This document shows, piece after piece, positions 1-9,752 of a stretch of DNA of 64,000 nucleotides. The stretch spans positions 37,425 to 101,424 of the forward strand of contig JAQSWS010000013.1 of the NCBI GenBank assembly GCA_029266495.1. The letters are read 5' to 3'. Every line of letters starts with the position of its first letter. Positions within the stretch are counted from its first letter, which is position 1. Source of the DNA: Rariglobus sp. Lineage in GTDB: Bacteria; Verrucomicrobiota; Verrucomicrobiia; Opitutales; Opitutaceae. Under the pieces are notes generated by a model. The model did no database searches. It saw only the letters and a list, made by a program, of their open reading frames with translations, and had not been told where the DNA came from. The translations under genes were made by a program, and so were the position numbers.

Positions 1-78
1 CCTTCCCGACTTCATTTGAGAGGAGTGTCTGTCCGACTGCATGGCCGCTCCACCTTGAGCCCCGCTCACGATCACACG

Positions 79-2613
79 TTACTGCCCCGGCATGGGCTCC
101 GGACGCTCCCACCAGCGCAACTCCGGCTCCCCCTTCACCGACATCGTGAACGCCGTGCGGTCGAAGGCCGGTGCGCGCGCTTCGCACGCCGCCATGAAGG
201 CCTCCAGCGTTCCGTCCTTCTCCACGCTGCCGCAGATCGCCAGCCAGGCCGCCGCAGATCCCTCGGCGCGCAACTCCCGCCCCGTGAGAATGTCGTCGTG
301 CGGAACCAATTTTTCGCTGCACCACAGGCCGATCAAGCCCGCGTCTTTTTGCCCGAAGACCCAGCCGCCACGGCGCACCTCCCGGTCAAACGCATCCGCC
401 GGCCAATACGCGTGGGTGAACGCAACCGGATGCACATGGTAGGGCCGCATCGTCGAAGCGTTCCCCCATTGCCACACGTCCGGCGTGATCTCGGGGCGCG
501 TCCAGCGCCCGTCCGCGATCACATGGATCGCCTGCAACAATCCGCCGCGCTGCCGCACCCGCGGAAGCATCCCGTTGCCATGCCAGTAGCCGGGACGCGA
601 CTTGGTCCCGTCGAACGTGCCTCCCGGATGATTCACGAAGACGTGGCAATCCCGACCGAGCGTCGCCTGCCACAGGTGCTGCTGGTAGCCCGCGCCTCCG
701 GGCCGCAGGTCATTGGCGGGCTGCTCGCCTTCGCGCGGCACCGCCGGCACCGCGAGCGAGGTGAGAATCGTATCGGCGGTTTTCTCCACCACGATCTGCA
801 CGTCGGCGTGACGATAAACCATCGACACCGGCTCGCGAATCAACGCCGCCAGATCCGCGGGCGCACGATACCGAGGCGAACTCGCCGGGAACACCGCCCA
901 ATCCCCGCCGCGCCCGGCCGCGGGCCTCGGCCCCGCCAGTTGCACGTCGGTCACCGGCGTCGCCAGCGCCAGGAAAACCTGCGTTCCCGTTTCCTCGGGC
1001 AACAGCACGTCCCGGTAGATGCGTCCCTGCGGCGAGATCACACCGCCCCCAAATGAATGGCGCGCCAGATCCCGGTAGATGCGGTCCACCTGCGCGCTCA
1101 TCCGCGCAGCCAGCTCCGGATCGCCGCCGAAATCGACGATGTTGAGCATGGCCGCGATCGTGATCGGCATGTAGGTGCCGCTGTTGAATTCCTCAAAACC
1201 CCGCGCCTCGATTTTTTCCAGCCACGCGCGGATGCCCGACAGCGCCCGCCGCGCCTGCGTGTCGCCGTCACGGCCCGAATTGACAAAGGTCCTCCCCGCA
1301 TAGCGCAACCCCGCCAGCAACTGGCAGCCGTGAAACATCAGCGTGTGGTTCTCACTATCGAAACACATCGCGTCGCTCCCCGGCTCATCGTTCCAGTAAC
1401 GGAAGCCCAGCACCGCGCGCTCGATCTCGGCGGACTCCTCCGGTGTCGCCAGCCCCAGCAACTCCAGCCGCAACAGGCCCGCGAGCGTGAAATCGGCGCA
1501 GTCCTGCCGCGCATCGATGATCGCGATCGCAGCCGCGAAGTCGCGCGCGTCGTTCGCCGTCGTCTGCCCCAGCAACCGCCGCGCGAGCAACGGCAGCGCG
1601 ACCGCGTTCCACGCGGCAGGCGCCTCCTGGCCGAGACCCGCCTTGGCAATGAACGCCAGATGCGCCGCGCGACGATCGCCTTCGGGCGGCCGCACGGGTG
1701 CACGGTTGCCCGGAAACTCAAACTTGCGATGCAACTCCGCGCCTCCCGTGCCGCGCACCGACACTTCGGCGGACACCGGTCGCGCCTCCACAAACGCCAG
1801 GGTGCGTCCTCCCTCAGGCCATTCCTTCGCCCCGCCGCCGGGCATCGTCACGCGTGCGCCCGCGGGCGCGGGTTCCGCCGCGATCAAGCCGTGATTGCCG
1901 TCGCCGCGCACCGAGTCGAGCCAGCGTGCCGCCACCGCCAGCCCGCCCGCGCCCGGCAGGCGCACCGTCACGCCCCGCGGCTCCGGCAACGCCAGTCCGA
2001 ACAAAATCCGCGAGTCACGAATGCCCAGGCACTGCAACCGCACACAAAGCCGGTTGACGCCCCGCCGCACCCGCAGCGTCACGTCGCGGGAATCGGGATT
2101 GCGATAACGCGTGACATTGAACCGCGTGACCGGCTCGTCGTTGAGCCACAGGTCCACCGTTCCCGCCGCCCATAACCGCGCCGCCAGGTCCCCCTCCTCG
2201 GGGACCACGATCTCGGTGAACGCGTAGTATTCGACGACCGCGAGGTTGCGGTAAAACGTCGAGAATTCGATGAAGTCGTTGTTGCCCGGATAGTGAAACG
2301 CCCACGTCAACCCGGACGGCCCTGGTCCGCCCGGAACCGCCGTCGCGGGCGGCGTCGGAGTCCGCGGGTCGGGCGCGTCGCGCCGGAGAATATGATCGGG
2401 ACCGGGAGCGCCCGTGTAAGGTGTCTCGCGCGGACCCGCCACCAGCCAGTGGCGGAGATAACCTCGGCTGTTGGGCGCAAACACGCCGGGAGCCTCGGCG
2501 GAGGTTCCACTGGCGGTCGCGGAGTCGGCCAACGCCGTCGGTGCGGCCATCCAGCCGGAGAGGAAACTTAGGCACAGAAGGAGGCTTTTCTTCATTGAAG
2601 CGGCAAAGTTCAC
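79..2613 (-). CDS. Secreted protein of unknown function, probable alpha/alpha-toroid domain
   Basis: About 844 residues. The GTG start at 2613 is chosen because a purine-rich GGGGGAGG stretch lies about 8 nt upstream; an ATG at 2595 is the alternative. Either start gives a signal peptide (Lys-Lys, then a Leu-rich core ending near ALA). An N-terminal all-beta region of about 250 residues resembles a galactose-binding jelly roll (segments around LWLNDEPV and LRVRRGVNRLCVRL). It is followed by a helical region with a SENH motif and a late beta-rich region. This order is typical of secreted polysaccharide lyase or heparinase-like proteins, but no catalytic signature was recognised, so no reaction is assigned. 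Nothing adjacent suggests an operon. Confidence 0.75.
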   Translation of the reverse strand: MNFAASMKKSLLLCLSFLSGWMAAPTALADSATASGTSAEAPGVFAPNSRGYLRHWLVAGPRETPYTGAPGPDHILRRDAPDPRTPTPPATAVPGGPGPSGLTWAFHYPGNNDFIEFSTFYRNLAVVEYYAFTEIVVPEEGDLAARLWAAGTVDLWLNDEPVTRFNVTRYRNPDSRDVTLRVRRGVNRLCVRLQCLGIRDSRILFGLALPEPRGVTVRLPGAGGLAVAARWLDSVRGDGNHGLIAAEPAPAGARVTMPGGGAKEWPEGGRTLAFVEARPVSAEVSVRGTGGAELHRKFEFPGNRAPVRPPEGDRRAAHLAFIAKAGLGQEAPAAWNAVALPLLARRLLGQTTANDARDFAAAIAIIDARQDCADFTLAGLLRLELLGLATPEESAEIERAVLGFRYWNDEPGSDAMCFDSENHTLMFHGCQLLAGLRYAGRTFVNSGRDGDTQARRALSGIRAWLEKIEARGFEEFNSGTYMPITIAAMLNIVDFGGDPELAARMSAQVDRIYRDLARHSFGGGVISPQGRIYRDVLLPEETGTQVFLALATPVTDVQLAGPRPAAGRGGDWAVFPASSPRYRAPADLAALIREPVSMVYRHADVQIVVEKTADTILTSLAVPAVPREGEQPANDLRPGGAGYQQHLWQATLGRDCHVFVNHPGGTFDGTKSRPGYWHGNGMLPRVRQRGGLLQAIHVIADGRWTRPEITPDVWQWGNASTMRPYHVHPVAFTHAYWPADAFDREVRRGGWVFGQKDAGLIGLWCSEKLVPHDDILTGRELRAEGSAAAWLAICGSVEKDGTLEAFMAACEARAPAFDRTAFTMSVKGEPELRWWERPEPMPGQ

Positions 2614-2850
2614 GACCTCTCCCTCCCCCGGGCGCCGGCTTCCGGCGTGCCACCGTTTCCCATCAACGTGATGCTGCCTTGGTGAAAGGAGGCGAGGGGT
2701 GGATTGAGGCATGACCTCACACGTTACCACCTTCCGGCTGCCGGAGGTGAAGACAGTGCCGACCTTGGATGTGTCGTTTCCTGACAGAAATGGTCAGCGC
2801 GAACTGTAACTGCGCAAGGGATGCCGCCAGGCGGGTGCGGCGAAGACACG

Positions 2851-4212
2851 CTAATCCTCCGCCCGCAACTGATCCAACGGTGCGACGGTTTTGAGCTGTG
2901 GCACGGCGCGGGCGATCACCAGCACGGTGAGGATCGTGCCGACCCCACCCCACACCACCGCGGCAACCGGACCGACGAGCGCGGCCATCAAACCGGCGCG
3001 AAGCGTGCCGATCTCGTTGGAGGAACCGACGAAAATCTGGTTCACCGACGTCACCCGTCCGCGCAGGTGGTTGGGCGTGAGCAACTGCACGAGCGACTGG
3101 CGCACCACCACGCTGACGTTGTCAAACGAGCCGGTTGCCAGCAGCGCGATGAACGAGAGCCAGAACCAGTGCGAAAGTCCGAAGACCACGATGGCCACAC
3201 CGAAGCCGGCCACCGCCCACAGCAACATCAACCCCGGTCGCTGCATCGGGCGGCGGTGCGCAATCCACATCGCCATGCCAAACGCACCGATGCTCGGCGC
3301 CGCCCGCAGCCAGCCGAGCCCGATGGGACCAACGTGAAGAATCTGGTCCGCGTAAATCGGCAGAAGCGCGACCGCCCCGCCAAGTAACACCGCGAACATG
3401 TCGAGCCCGCTCGCCGCGAGGACGACTTTCTTGTTCCAGATGAATTCAGCGCCGGCGAGAAGGCTGCGCCAGGAGCGTTTGCCCATCGCAACCACCGGTG
3501 CGACCGGCGGCGGCACGTGAACGCGCGTCAGCAGGACCAGGAGCGAAAGACCGCAGAGCGCGTCGAGCACGTAGACGACCGGAAAGCCGGCCCAGGCGAT
3601 GAGAAAGCCGCCGATCGCCGGACCCGTCATGGTGGCGATCTCAAAGGCACTGGAGTTCCAGGTTAGCGTGTTGCTCAACACGCCGGGCGGGACGAGTTGC
3701 GGCACGATCGCCGAGCGCGCCGGCCAGCCAAGAATGCGAACCACGCCCATCACCAAAAGGATCGCGTAAACGACGGGAAGCGCGGGGTGCGTGAAATCGA
3801 ACGAAATGGGATCGGCTTGCTGCTCGAACAACATGGCGAGGCGTCGCAAACCGCCGTTGAGCAAATCCAGGATCGCCAGCCGTGGCACGGCCTCATGAAA
3901 AAACGCCACGCAAGCGAGCAGGACCGACAAACAGGCAAGGGCGGCGGTGCTCAGCGTGATGATGCGCTTGCGATCGAAGCGGTCGGCCAGCGCGCCCGCC
4001 GGCAGCAAGCACACGAGAAGCGGGATCACATTGAGCAAACCGACCAGGCCGAGCGCGGTGGCGGAATGCGTCCACTGATAGATCTGCCATGCGACCGCAA
4101 CGGAGGTCATCTGCCGTCCGACGTTGGCGCAAAACGTCCCGATCAGATACCGCCGGTAAGCCGTGTGGCGAAGCGCGGCGTAGGGATCGTGCGGAGCGTA
4201 AGGCGCGGACAT
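2851..4212 (-). CDS. MFS transporter, EntS-like (MFS_3) family
   Basis: A 453-residue integral membrane protein with about 12 hydrophobic helices. The loop between helices 2 and 3 has the major-facilitator motif GALADRFDRKR, and the N-terminus has the 'NVGRQMTSVAVAWQIYQWT' type sequence common in the MFS_3/EntS branch of exporters. The family exports siderophores or drugs by proton antiport in the inner membrane; the substrate here cannot be told. The ATG at 4212 is preferred over an in-frame GTG at 4224; neither has a clear ribosome binding site. It is followed on the same strand by an unrelated secreted protein gene, so probably a single-gene unit. Confidence 0.85.
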   Translation of the reverse strand: MSAPYAPHDPYAALRHTAYRRYLIGTFCANVGRQMTSVAVAWQIYQWTHSATALGLVGLLNVIPLLVCLLPAGALADRFDRKRIITLSTAALACLSVLLACVAFFHEAVPRLAILDLLNGGLRRLAMLFEQQADPISFDFTHPALPVVYAILLVMGVVRILGWPARSAIVPQLVPPGVLSNTLTWNSSAFEIATMTGPAIGGFLIAWAGFPVVYVLDALCGLSLLVLLTRVHVPPPVAPVVAMGKRSWRSLLAGAEFIWNKKVVLAASGLDMFAVLLGGAVALLPIYADQILHVGPIGLGWLRAAPSIGAFGMAMWIAHRRPMQRPGLMLLWAVAGFGVAIVVFGLSHWFWLSFIALLATGSFDNVSVVVRQSLVQLLTPNHLRGRVTSVNQIFVGSSNEIGTLRAGLMAALVGPVAAVVWGGVGTILTVLVIARAVPQLKTVAPLDQLRAED

Positions 4213-4281
4213 GCGAGGTGTCACTCACACGCCAACGAACACTTGCGTCAAGAGACCTTCCCGGAGCGCGTCCAGCCGGCG

Positions 4282-5994
4282 CTATTGCCGTCTCAAATAA
4301 CCCCGGCTCAACACCAACCCGCCTGCCCATAACGCGAGTCCGACAAACGCCGGCACGATGTGGCGCCAGTCGGTGTAGCCCACCCACGCGTGCATGCCCA
4401 GGGCCGCCGCATACGCCGGCAAACCCAGTCCCGCGACGGCCCACCACAACCACGACGCGCCTCGCTGGTGACACCACAAGACCGGCAGCAACATCCCCAC
4501 GCCCGACGCCCACAACATCCCGCCCAACGTCGCCCGGTCATGCGCGACCACCGACACGACGCGCTCCCCCATCGCCCGCACCTGTCCCGCATCCATGCAG
4601 AGAAACGCCAGATCCTCGCTCACGAAGACCTGGGTCATCCCGATCGCCAGAATCACACAACCCGCCAGCACCAGTCCCACCGCGTGCACCACCCAGAGCA
4701 ACTGCCCCCATTGCGCCCGCCGCCAGCTCCCATCCTCGTCATCGCGCGGCACCGCCACAGGCCCGCGTCCGCCGTCCGCGCCCACCATGAGCTGCACCGT
4801 GAGCTGAAACAGCACCACCGCCACAAACGCGTGCAACGTGTCGAAATACCCAAAGCCCAAAAACGAGAAGAAGCTCGAGAACCCCGCCAGCGCCGAGGCC
4901 GCCACCGCCGTCTTTGCGCCCGCCACCGCGTGACGGATTCCCCTCCACGCCACCACCGCGTAAAGCCAGCCCAGTCCGAGCATCACGCCCGCGAGCGTGC
5001 CGCGGTCATGCGCCATGAACGCATGCAGTTTCGGCGAGTTGCGCCGCAACACCTCCGCCGTGAACCCCAAAAACTGTTCGTCGTAAGGCAACAACACGCG
5101 CCCCAACGACAGCCCCAGCGCCAGCACCCCTCCCCCCGCCAAAGCCACGCCCAACGCCAGCGCCCAAAACCATGCCCGCCGCATCGCCGGGCAATCCACC
5201 TCCACGCCTTCCGCCGCCCCCAGCCGGCTCAAGAGCGCCGCGTTGCAGCGCTTCACCAACCCCGGACCGTTGAACACCAACCCCGCGTCGATGAGCAGCA
5301 GGTTCGCCCCCGCATCGATCAACGCCACCGCGTCGGCCGGCTCCGCCACTCCGCCCGCCACGATCACGACGCCACCCCCGCCCACATGCTCGCGCCAGAC
5401 TCGCACCCGCTCCGCCAATCCGGACGACATCTCCACCGGCACCCGCCAGCCCCCGTCCGCCCCACGCATGCCCGCTTGCAACACCACCCCGCCCGCCGGC
5501 GATCGACCCGCCGGCACCGCGCCATCCCAGGCCACGACCGGCAGCACCTCACCCGAAGGCAACCGCACCACCTCGCCGCCGCGCCCGTCCTCACTCCGCC
5601 ATAAAAACACCCCGCCGCCCGCGTCCGGCACCGGTCGCGCTCCCGGCACCCGCGGACCCTCGCACAACTCCCGCCCCACTCCGCGCAGGACCGATCGAAA
5701 CCCCGCTTCACGCCGCTCGAGGCAACCCACGCCGAATCGTTGCAACGCCCGCGTCGCGCGGCACTCCGGATCCACCCGCCACCCCAGCCCGATCGGCGAG
5801 GCAAACGTCGTCCCCCCCACGCGCACGGCCAGCCGCGGACCGGCATGCATGTGCCCCATAAAATCAATCAACGCCCGCCCCGCCCGAGTCGCCCCCAATG
5901 CGCCCATCACCCCGAGCGCCACCGCCCGCGCCGCCTTGTCGGGCAGAACAAAGAGAACCGGCTGAGCCACCGTTCGATAAAACCAGTCAGGCAC
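4282..5994 (-). CDS. Degenerate dihydroorotate dehydrogenase-like barrel fused to a polytopic membrane domain
   Basis: About 570 residues, starting at GTG 5994 with GAGG a few bases upstream. Residues 1-260 resemble class 2 dihydroorotate dehydrogenase: a WFYRTVAQPVLF N-terminal segment, VGGTTFASPIGLGW near residue 60 and a late flavin-phosphate-site-like stretch (VAGGVAEPADAVALIDAGA, near 212-230). The central catalytic part with the substrate-binding Asn residues and the active-site loop is missing or unrecognisable. Residues 275-570 form about seven or eight hydrophobic helices with no match I recognise. PyrD activity is therefore doubtful; this may be a membrane-anchored pseudoenzyme. It is divergent from the GNAT gene at 6121. 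Confidence 0.7.
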   Translation of the reverse strand: MPDWFYRTVAQPVLFVLPDKAARAVALGVMGALGATRAGRALIDFMGHMHAGPRLAVRVGGTTFASPIGLGWRVDPECRATRALQRFGVGCLERREAGFRSVLRGVGRELCEGPRVPGARPVPDAGGGVFLWRSEDGRGGEVVRLPSGEVLPVVAWDGAVPAGRSPAGGVVLQAGMRGADGGWRVPVEMSSGLAERVRVWREHVGGGGVVIVAGGVAEPADAVALIDAGANLLLIDAGLVFNGPGLVKRCNAALLSRLGAAEGVEVDCPAMRRAWFWALALGVALAGGGVLALGLSLGRVLLPYDEQFLGFTAEVLRRNSPKLHAFMAHDRGTLAGVMLGLGWLYAVVAWRGIRHAVAGAKTAVAASALAGFSSFFSFLGFGYFDTLHAFVAVVLFQLTVQLMVGADGGRGPVAVPRDDEDGSWRRAQWGQLLWVVHAVGLVLAGCVILAIGMTQVFVSEDLAFLCMDAGQVRAMGERVVSVVAHDRATLGGMLWASGVGMLLPVLWCHQRGASWLWWAVAGLGLPAYAAALGMHAWVGYTDWRHIVPAFVGLALWAGGLVLSRGYLRRQ

Positions 5995-6120
5995 GTTGCC
6001 TCGACCGTGCACCACACTCCGCCCATCGCCAAGACGGGACTCGCCGCCCCACGCCGGAAGGTTGCCGCTTTGGTCCGGTGGTTGACGCGAGACTGAAACC
6101 ACTTCCGGCTTTTCCGCATC

Positions 6121-7005
6121 ATGATCCGCGTTCACCGCTTCACCGACGCCGTCGCGTTTGCACGCCTGGTTACACCGTTCCTGCTGCGCCACGAGGCGGC
6201 GAACCACCTGAGCCTTCGCATTCTCGGACGCCTGGCCACGGGCGGGCAACCGGTGCCGCCTGACGTTTATCTGGCGGCGGCATTCGCCTCTGACGCACCC
6301 GGCACCCCCGTGGCCGGCGTGGCGATACGCACACCGCCGTTCAATGTCTGTCTCGCTTATCCCAGTTGCGACGCGATTGACGCGTTGGTGGCCGACGCAT
6401 GCGCCGTCGGCCCGGTGCCCGGGGTGATTGGAGAAACCACCGAGGTCCAGGCCTTCGTCGCTCGCTGGAGCGGGCGGCAAAACGGCCGACCCCGGCGGGT
6501 GGTGGCATTGCGAGTCCACGAACTCACAACCGTGAACACAACCCCCTCGCGGGGTGTTTTGCGCGCGGCAACCCCGGCCGACAACCCGCTCCTGTCCGCC
6601 TGGAAGAGAAGCTTTCACGCCGAGGTCACGCCCGAAGATCCGCCGCCACCCGAAATGCTTCCCGATGTTGACGGGTTTTATTTGTGGGAGGTGGACAATC
6701 TGCCCGTGACGATGGCGTGCGGTCTGCCATCGACTCCGAATACCGCGGTGATCAACGCGGTTTACACCCCGCCGGACCATCGCCGGCGTGGCCATGCGAC
6801 GTCGGCGGTGGCAGCCCTGAGTGCACATCTGCTGGCCGGGGGCCGTTCCGCCTGCGTGTTGTTTACCGACCTCGCCAACCCGACGAGCAATGCGATTTAC
6901 CGTCGCATCGGTTACACACCGGTCGTCGATTTCGAAAACATCGTTTTCGAGCGCCAGGCCGCGTTTGAAAGAAACCCGCAGCCGTCATCAGCAGCCTCAC
7001 GGTAA
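6121..7005 (+). CDS. GNAT family N-acetyltransferase
   Basis: 294 residues. The C-terminal third carries the acetyl-CoA-binding pattern of the GNAT fold: a beta-strand 'AVINAVYTPPDHRRRGHATS' (the R/Q-x-x-G-x-G/A loop, here RRRGHA), followed by an amphipathic helix and the late NPTSNAIYRRIGY segment typical of GNAT strand/helix 5. The N-terminal half is a divergent second GNAT-like half. It would transfer an acetyl group from acetyl-CoA to an amine; the acceptor is unknown. The ATG at 6121 is the first start and the gene is divergent from the PyrD-like membrane protein with a 126-bp spacer. Confidence 0.85.
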   Translation: MIRVHRFTDAVAFARLVTPFLLRHEAANHLSLRILGRLATGGQPVPPDVYLAAAFASDAPGTPVAGVAIRTPPFNVCLAYPSCDAIDALVADACAVGPVPGVIGETTEVQAFVARWSGRQNGRPRRVVALRVHELTTVNTTPSRGVLRAATPADNPLLSAWKRSFHAEVTPEDPPPPEMLPDVDGFYLWEVDNLPVTMACGLPSTPNTAVINAVYTPPDHRRRGHATSAVAALSAHLLAGGRSACVLFTDLANPTSNAIYRRIGYTPVVDFENIVFERQAAFERNPQPSSAASR

Positions 7006-7093
7006 GGCGGGACTTCTGGAAGAGAGACCTTCAGTGACGGGACTCCAGGAGCTGTCCGGAAAAAACGGACCGCCGAAGATAATCCCCGCCCCC

Positions 7094-8857
7094 TTATTCC
7101 GCCGGCATGGTGCGGTAGGCGATGCGGTGAAACACCGTCGGGCTCCTCCACGCGCACAACCCCAGGCCGATGCCCGTGCCCGTCTCCCACAATGCCGTGC
7201 TGTCGAAACGGTGTCCGGTCAAATCCCACGTCATGCGGGGCTCGCCATTCCACGTCACCGACACGCGCGAACCACGCACCTGCAGGACAACCTTCTGCTT
7301 CTCCCCGTTCGTCAATTTCGCCGGAAAATACTGCCCGTGATCGCGCATGTCCTCGCCGTTGATCCGCTGCAGGCCGCCAATCCCCCGATCCCATGCATCC
7401 AGCTCAAAGACGCCCTCGCCTGAACGCGTCGGCAAAAACACCCCGATCGAGTTCCGCCCGCCCGTGCGCGTGAACTCCACCGCAACATCGTAATTCTCCG
7501 CCACGTGCACCGGCAGACGCAGCACGCAGATATCGCTGCCCGCCACCAGTTCCTTGCCGCGCATACTCCACGTCCCGCGCAACGCATGCTCGGCCGGGCG
7601 CACCTCGCCCAGCACCCACGTCCAGGGAACCTGCTCCACGGGCTTCGCCGCCGGAGTCTTCCCCGCCGGAGCCGGCGCCGTGACCACCGGCGGCCCCATT
7701 GGGGCAACCACCAATGCAGGCTCTGGCTCCACCGGCGCCATCTCCACGGGCGCAACCGCCGGCCCGGGCTCGGGACTGGCCGGCATCGCCACCTCCACCG
7801 GCGGCGACGGCGCGACCACCGCGGCGGCCACCGCAACCGGCACCGGCTCGGAACGCGCAACGGGCGGTTTCACGGTCGCCTCCGGTCTCAACGTCCACGC
7901 CACCACCACCGCACCCGCCGCCGCCGCCAGTGCCCCGCCCGCAATCCACACGCGCTTCGACTTCGGTTTCACCCCGGCGATCGCGGACATCTTTCTCGCA
8001 AAATCCCCGGCCTTCCCCGGACGCAGCTCCGCGTCGTTGGACATCGCCGCGTCGATCAACGCATCGACCGCCACCGGCGCATCGGTGAATCGCGACGGCC
8101 GCGTATAAGCCCCCTTCGGCACACGCCCCGTGATCATCTGATACGACATCACGCCCAGCGCATAGATATCGGTCAGCGGAGTCACCGGCGCGCCCGGCGT
8201 CATCTGCTCCGGCGACATGTAATCAAAGGTGCCAAAAATCATCCCCGTCATCGTGAGCGAGGTCGTGAACCCCTGCCCCTGCGCGTGCGCCAGGCCGAAA
8301 TCCGCCAGTGCCAGCCGCCCGTCGGCGCGCACCAGCACGTTGGCCGGCTTCAAATCGCGATGCACGATCCCGCGCGCATGCGCCGCATCGAGCGCCGACG
8401 CGATCTGCGCCACCCAGTCCTGCACCAACGCCATCGGCTGCGGCTTTCCGCCCAGCAACTGCGCGAAATCGCCGCCCTCCGCCCACTCCGTCACCAGATA
8501 AAGCGTCCCGTCCGGCAGCGCCCCGAAATCGAAAATCTGCAGCACATGCGGATGATTCAGCCCCGACAACACCCGCGCCTCCCGCTCGAAACGTTCCCGC
8601 GCCATCGGGTCCGGCGCCGCCTCGGGGGGCAGGATTTTCACCGCCACCGGACGCCCCAGCCGCGTCTGCTCCGCAAGGTAAACCGCCCCCATCCCGCCGC
8701 GCCCCGCCAGCGAGATCACCCGCAATCCCGGAAACAAATCCGCCAGCAACGCGGCATCCGGCGCCTGCCACGCCGCCGGCCTGGCACCGGCCGAACCCAG
8801 CCCGCGGGCCAGCAAATCCGCCGTCGGATCGCGCGGTTTGCCTGGCTCCGCGCTCAT
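7094..8857 (-). CDS. Membrane-anchored Ser/Thr protein kinase with C-terminal jelly-roll domain
   Basis: 587 residues. Residues about 47-290 are a Hanks-type kinase: glycine loop GRGGMGAVY, VAVK Lys74, HRDLKPAN (Asp168), DFG (Asp186) and a GTFDYMSPEQ activation segment. A single membrane helix spans about 303-323. It is followed by a Pro/Ala/Val-rich linker to about 410 and a C-terminal beta-sandwich (about 410-587) resembling DUF1080/LamG-like domains that often bind or cut glycans. The likely topology is kinase inside and sandwich outside. The ATG overlaps the stop of the sigma factor gene by 4 bp (ATGA), so the two are translationally coupled. Confidence 0.9.
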   Translation of the reverse strand: MSAEPGKPRDPTADLLARGLGSAGARPAAWQAPDAALLADLFPGLRVISLAGRGGMGAVYLAEQTRLGRPVAVKILPPEAAPDPMARERFEREARVLSGLNHPHVLQIFDFGALPDGTLYLVTEWAEGGDFAQLLGGKPQPMALVQDWVAQIASALDAAHARGIVHRDLKPANVLVRADGRLALADFGLAHAQGQGFTTSLTMTGMIFGTFDYMSPEQMTPGAPVTPLTDIYALGVMSYQMITGRVPKGAYTRPSRFTDAPVAVDALIDAAMSNDAELRPGKAGDFARKMSAIAGVKPKSKRVWIAGGALAAAAGAVVVAWTLRPEATVKPPVARSEPVPVAVAAAVVAPSPPVEVAMPASPEPGPAVAPVEMAPVEPEPALVVAPMGPPVVTAPAPAGKTPAAKPVEQVPWTWVLGEVRPAEHALRGTWSMRGKELVAGSDICVLRLPVHVAENYDVAVEFTRTGGRNSIGVFLPTRSGEGVFELDAWDRGIGGLQRINGEDMRDHGQYFPAKLTNGEKQKVVLQVRGSRVSVTWNGEPRMTWDLTGHRFDSTALWETGTGIGLGLCAWRSPTVFHRIAYRTMPAE

Positions 8858-9591
8858 GCCTTGCCCTCCTTCAACGCCGCCGCGAGTTCGCGCAACTCCG
8901 CCTCGACGTCGCCGTCCGCCGGCAGGGTGTCGGCCACCACCGCCCGCAAGGCCTCGGAAAACCGCTTGCGCAGACGGTGGACCGCGACACGCCGCGCCCC
9001 CGCCGACAACGACCGCCCGCCTGCATTCGGACTTTCACCACCCGCCGCGTCCTCCAGCGCCTCACTCTTCAACGCGTCGAACACCTCCCGCTTCCCTTCG
9101 GCGGCATAGCGCGCCTCCAGCCGGATCATCGCCTGGGCGATCAATGCCCTCGCCCACTGGCGCTCATAGGCCGCGTCCGGCGCCGCGCTCGACTCCTCCA
9201 CGCGCAACCACTCCGCCTCGGCCTGCGAAAAATCAATGTCGGCCCAGCCGCCTTCCGGCCGCCGGCGCGCCGCGCCTTCCCGGGCCGCACGATCAATCAG
9301 GTGATGCTTCATCGCCGTGAGCAAAAAACTCCGCAGCTTGCCCTCCGTCGCCTCCGCCCGCTGAAACAACTCCCGCCGCAACGCCGTCGCAAAAAACTCC
9401 TGCACCGCGTCCTCCGCATCCGCCCGCGCCAGCCGGCGACCCCGCGCGTAGGCATACAGCGGACGCCAGTAAGTCCGGCACAATTGATCCAACGCCGCCC
9501 CCACCGCGCGTCCGTCGGTGTCGCGGCTCTGTCGCACCAACGTCCAGCTTGTTGGTGGAAATCCCCATACGGTCTGCGGATCGAGCGTCAT
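8854..9591 (-). CDS. ECF-like RNA polymerase sigma factor (kinase-associated type)
   Basis: 245 residues. The region 2 signature is visible (ADAEDAVQEFFATALRR, then LRSFLLTAMKHHLIDRAR). A region 4-like helix-turn-helix lies near the C-terminus (AVHRLRKRFSEALRAVV). The protein is longer than a minimal ECF sigma and of the kind found beside Ser/Thr kinases in Planctomycetes and Verrucomicrobia. Its stop codon overlaps the kinase start, so the kinase is a likely regulator of this sigma or of its anti-sigma partner; no anti-sigma gene is visible nearby. The regulon is unknown. ATG at 9591. Confidence 0.85.
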   Translation of the reverse strand: MTLDPQTVWGFPPTSWTLVRQSRDTDGRAVGAALDQLCRTYWRPLYAYARGRRLARADAEDAVQEFFATALRRELFQRAEATEGKLRSFLLTAMKHHLIDRAAREGAARRRPEGGWADIDFSQAEAEWLRVEESSAAPDAAYERQWARALIAQAMIRLEARYAAEGKREVFDALKSEALEDAAGGESPNAGGRSLSAGARRVAVHRLRKRFSEALRAVVADTLPADGDVEAELRELAAALKEGKA

Positions 9592-9752
9592 GTCGTCGGC
9601 ATGGGATCGTTCCCATCAAACGACGCATGGCAACACCGGGACGCGCCCCCCGGTCTTGGGCGCACCCAAGGCGCGCCTCGTGCACGCCCGTCCGAAAAAT
9701 TTCCCGCAGCCCCGGTAACAACCGCCCGCCGTTCCCGTAGCAGAGGATGCAT

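Noticed and set aside
7040..7075. GTCCG-N7-CGGAC hairpin after the GNAT gene
   Set aside because: A five-base stem with an A-rich loop and no T run. It is too weak to call a terminator.
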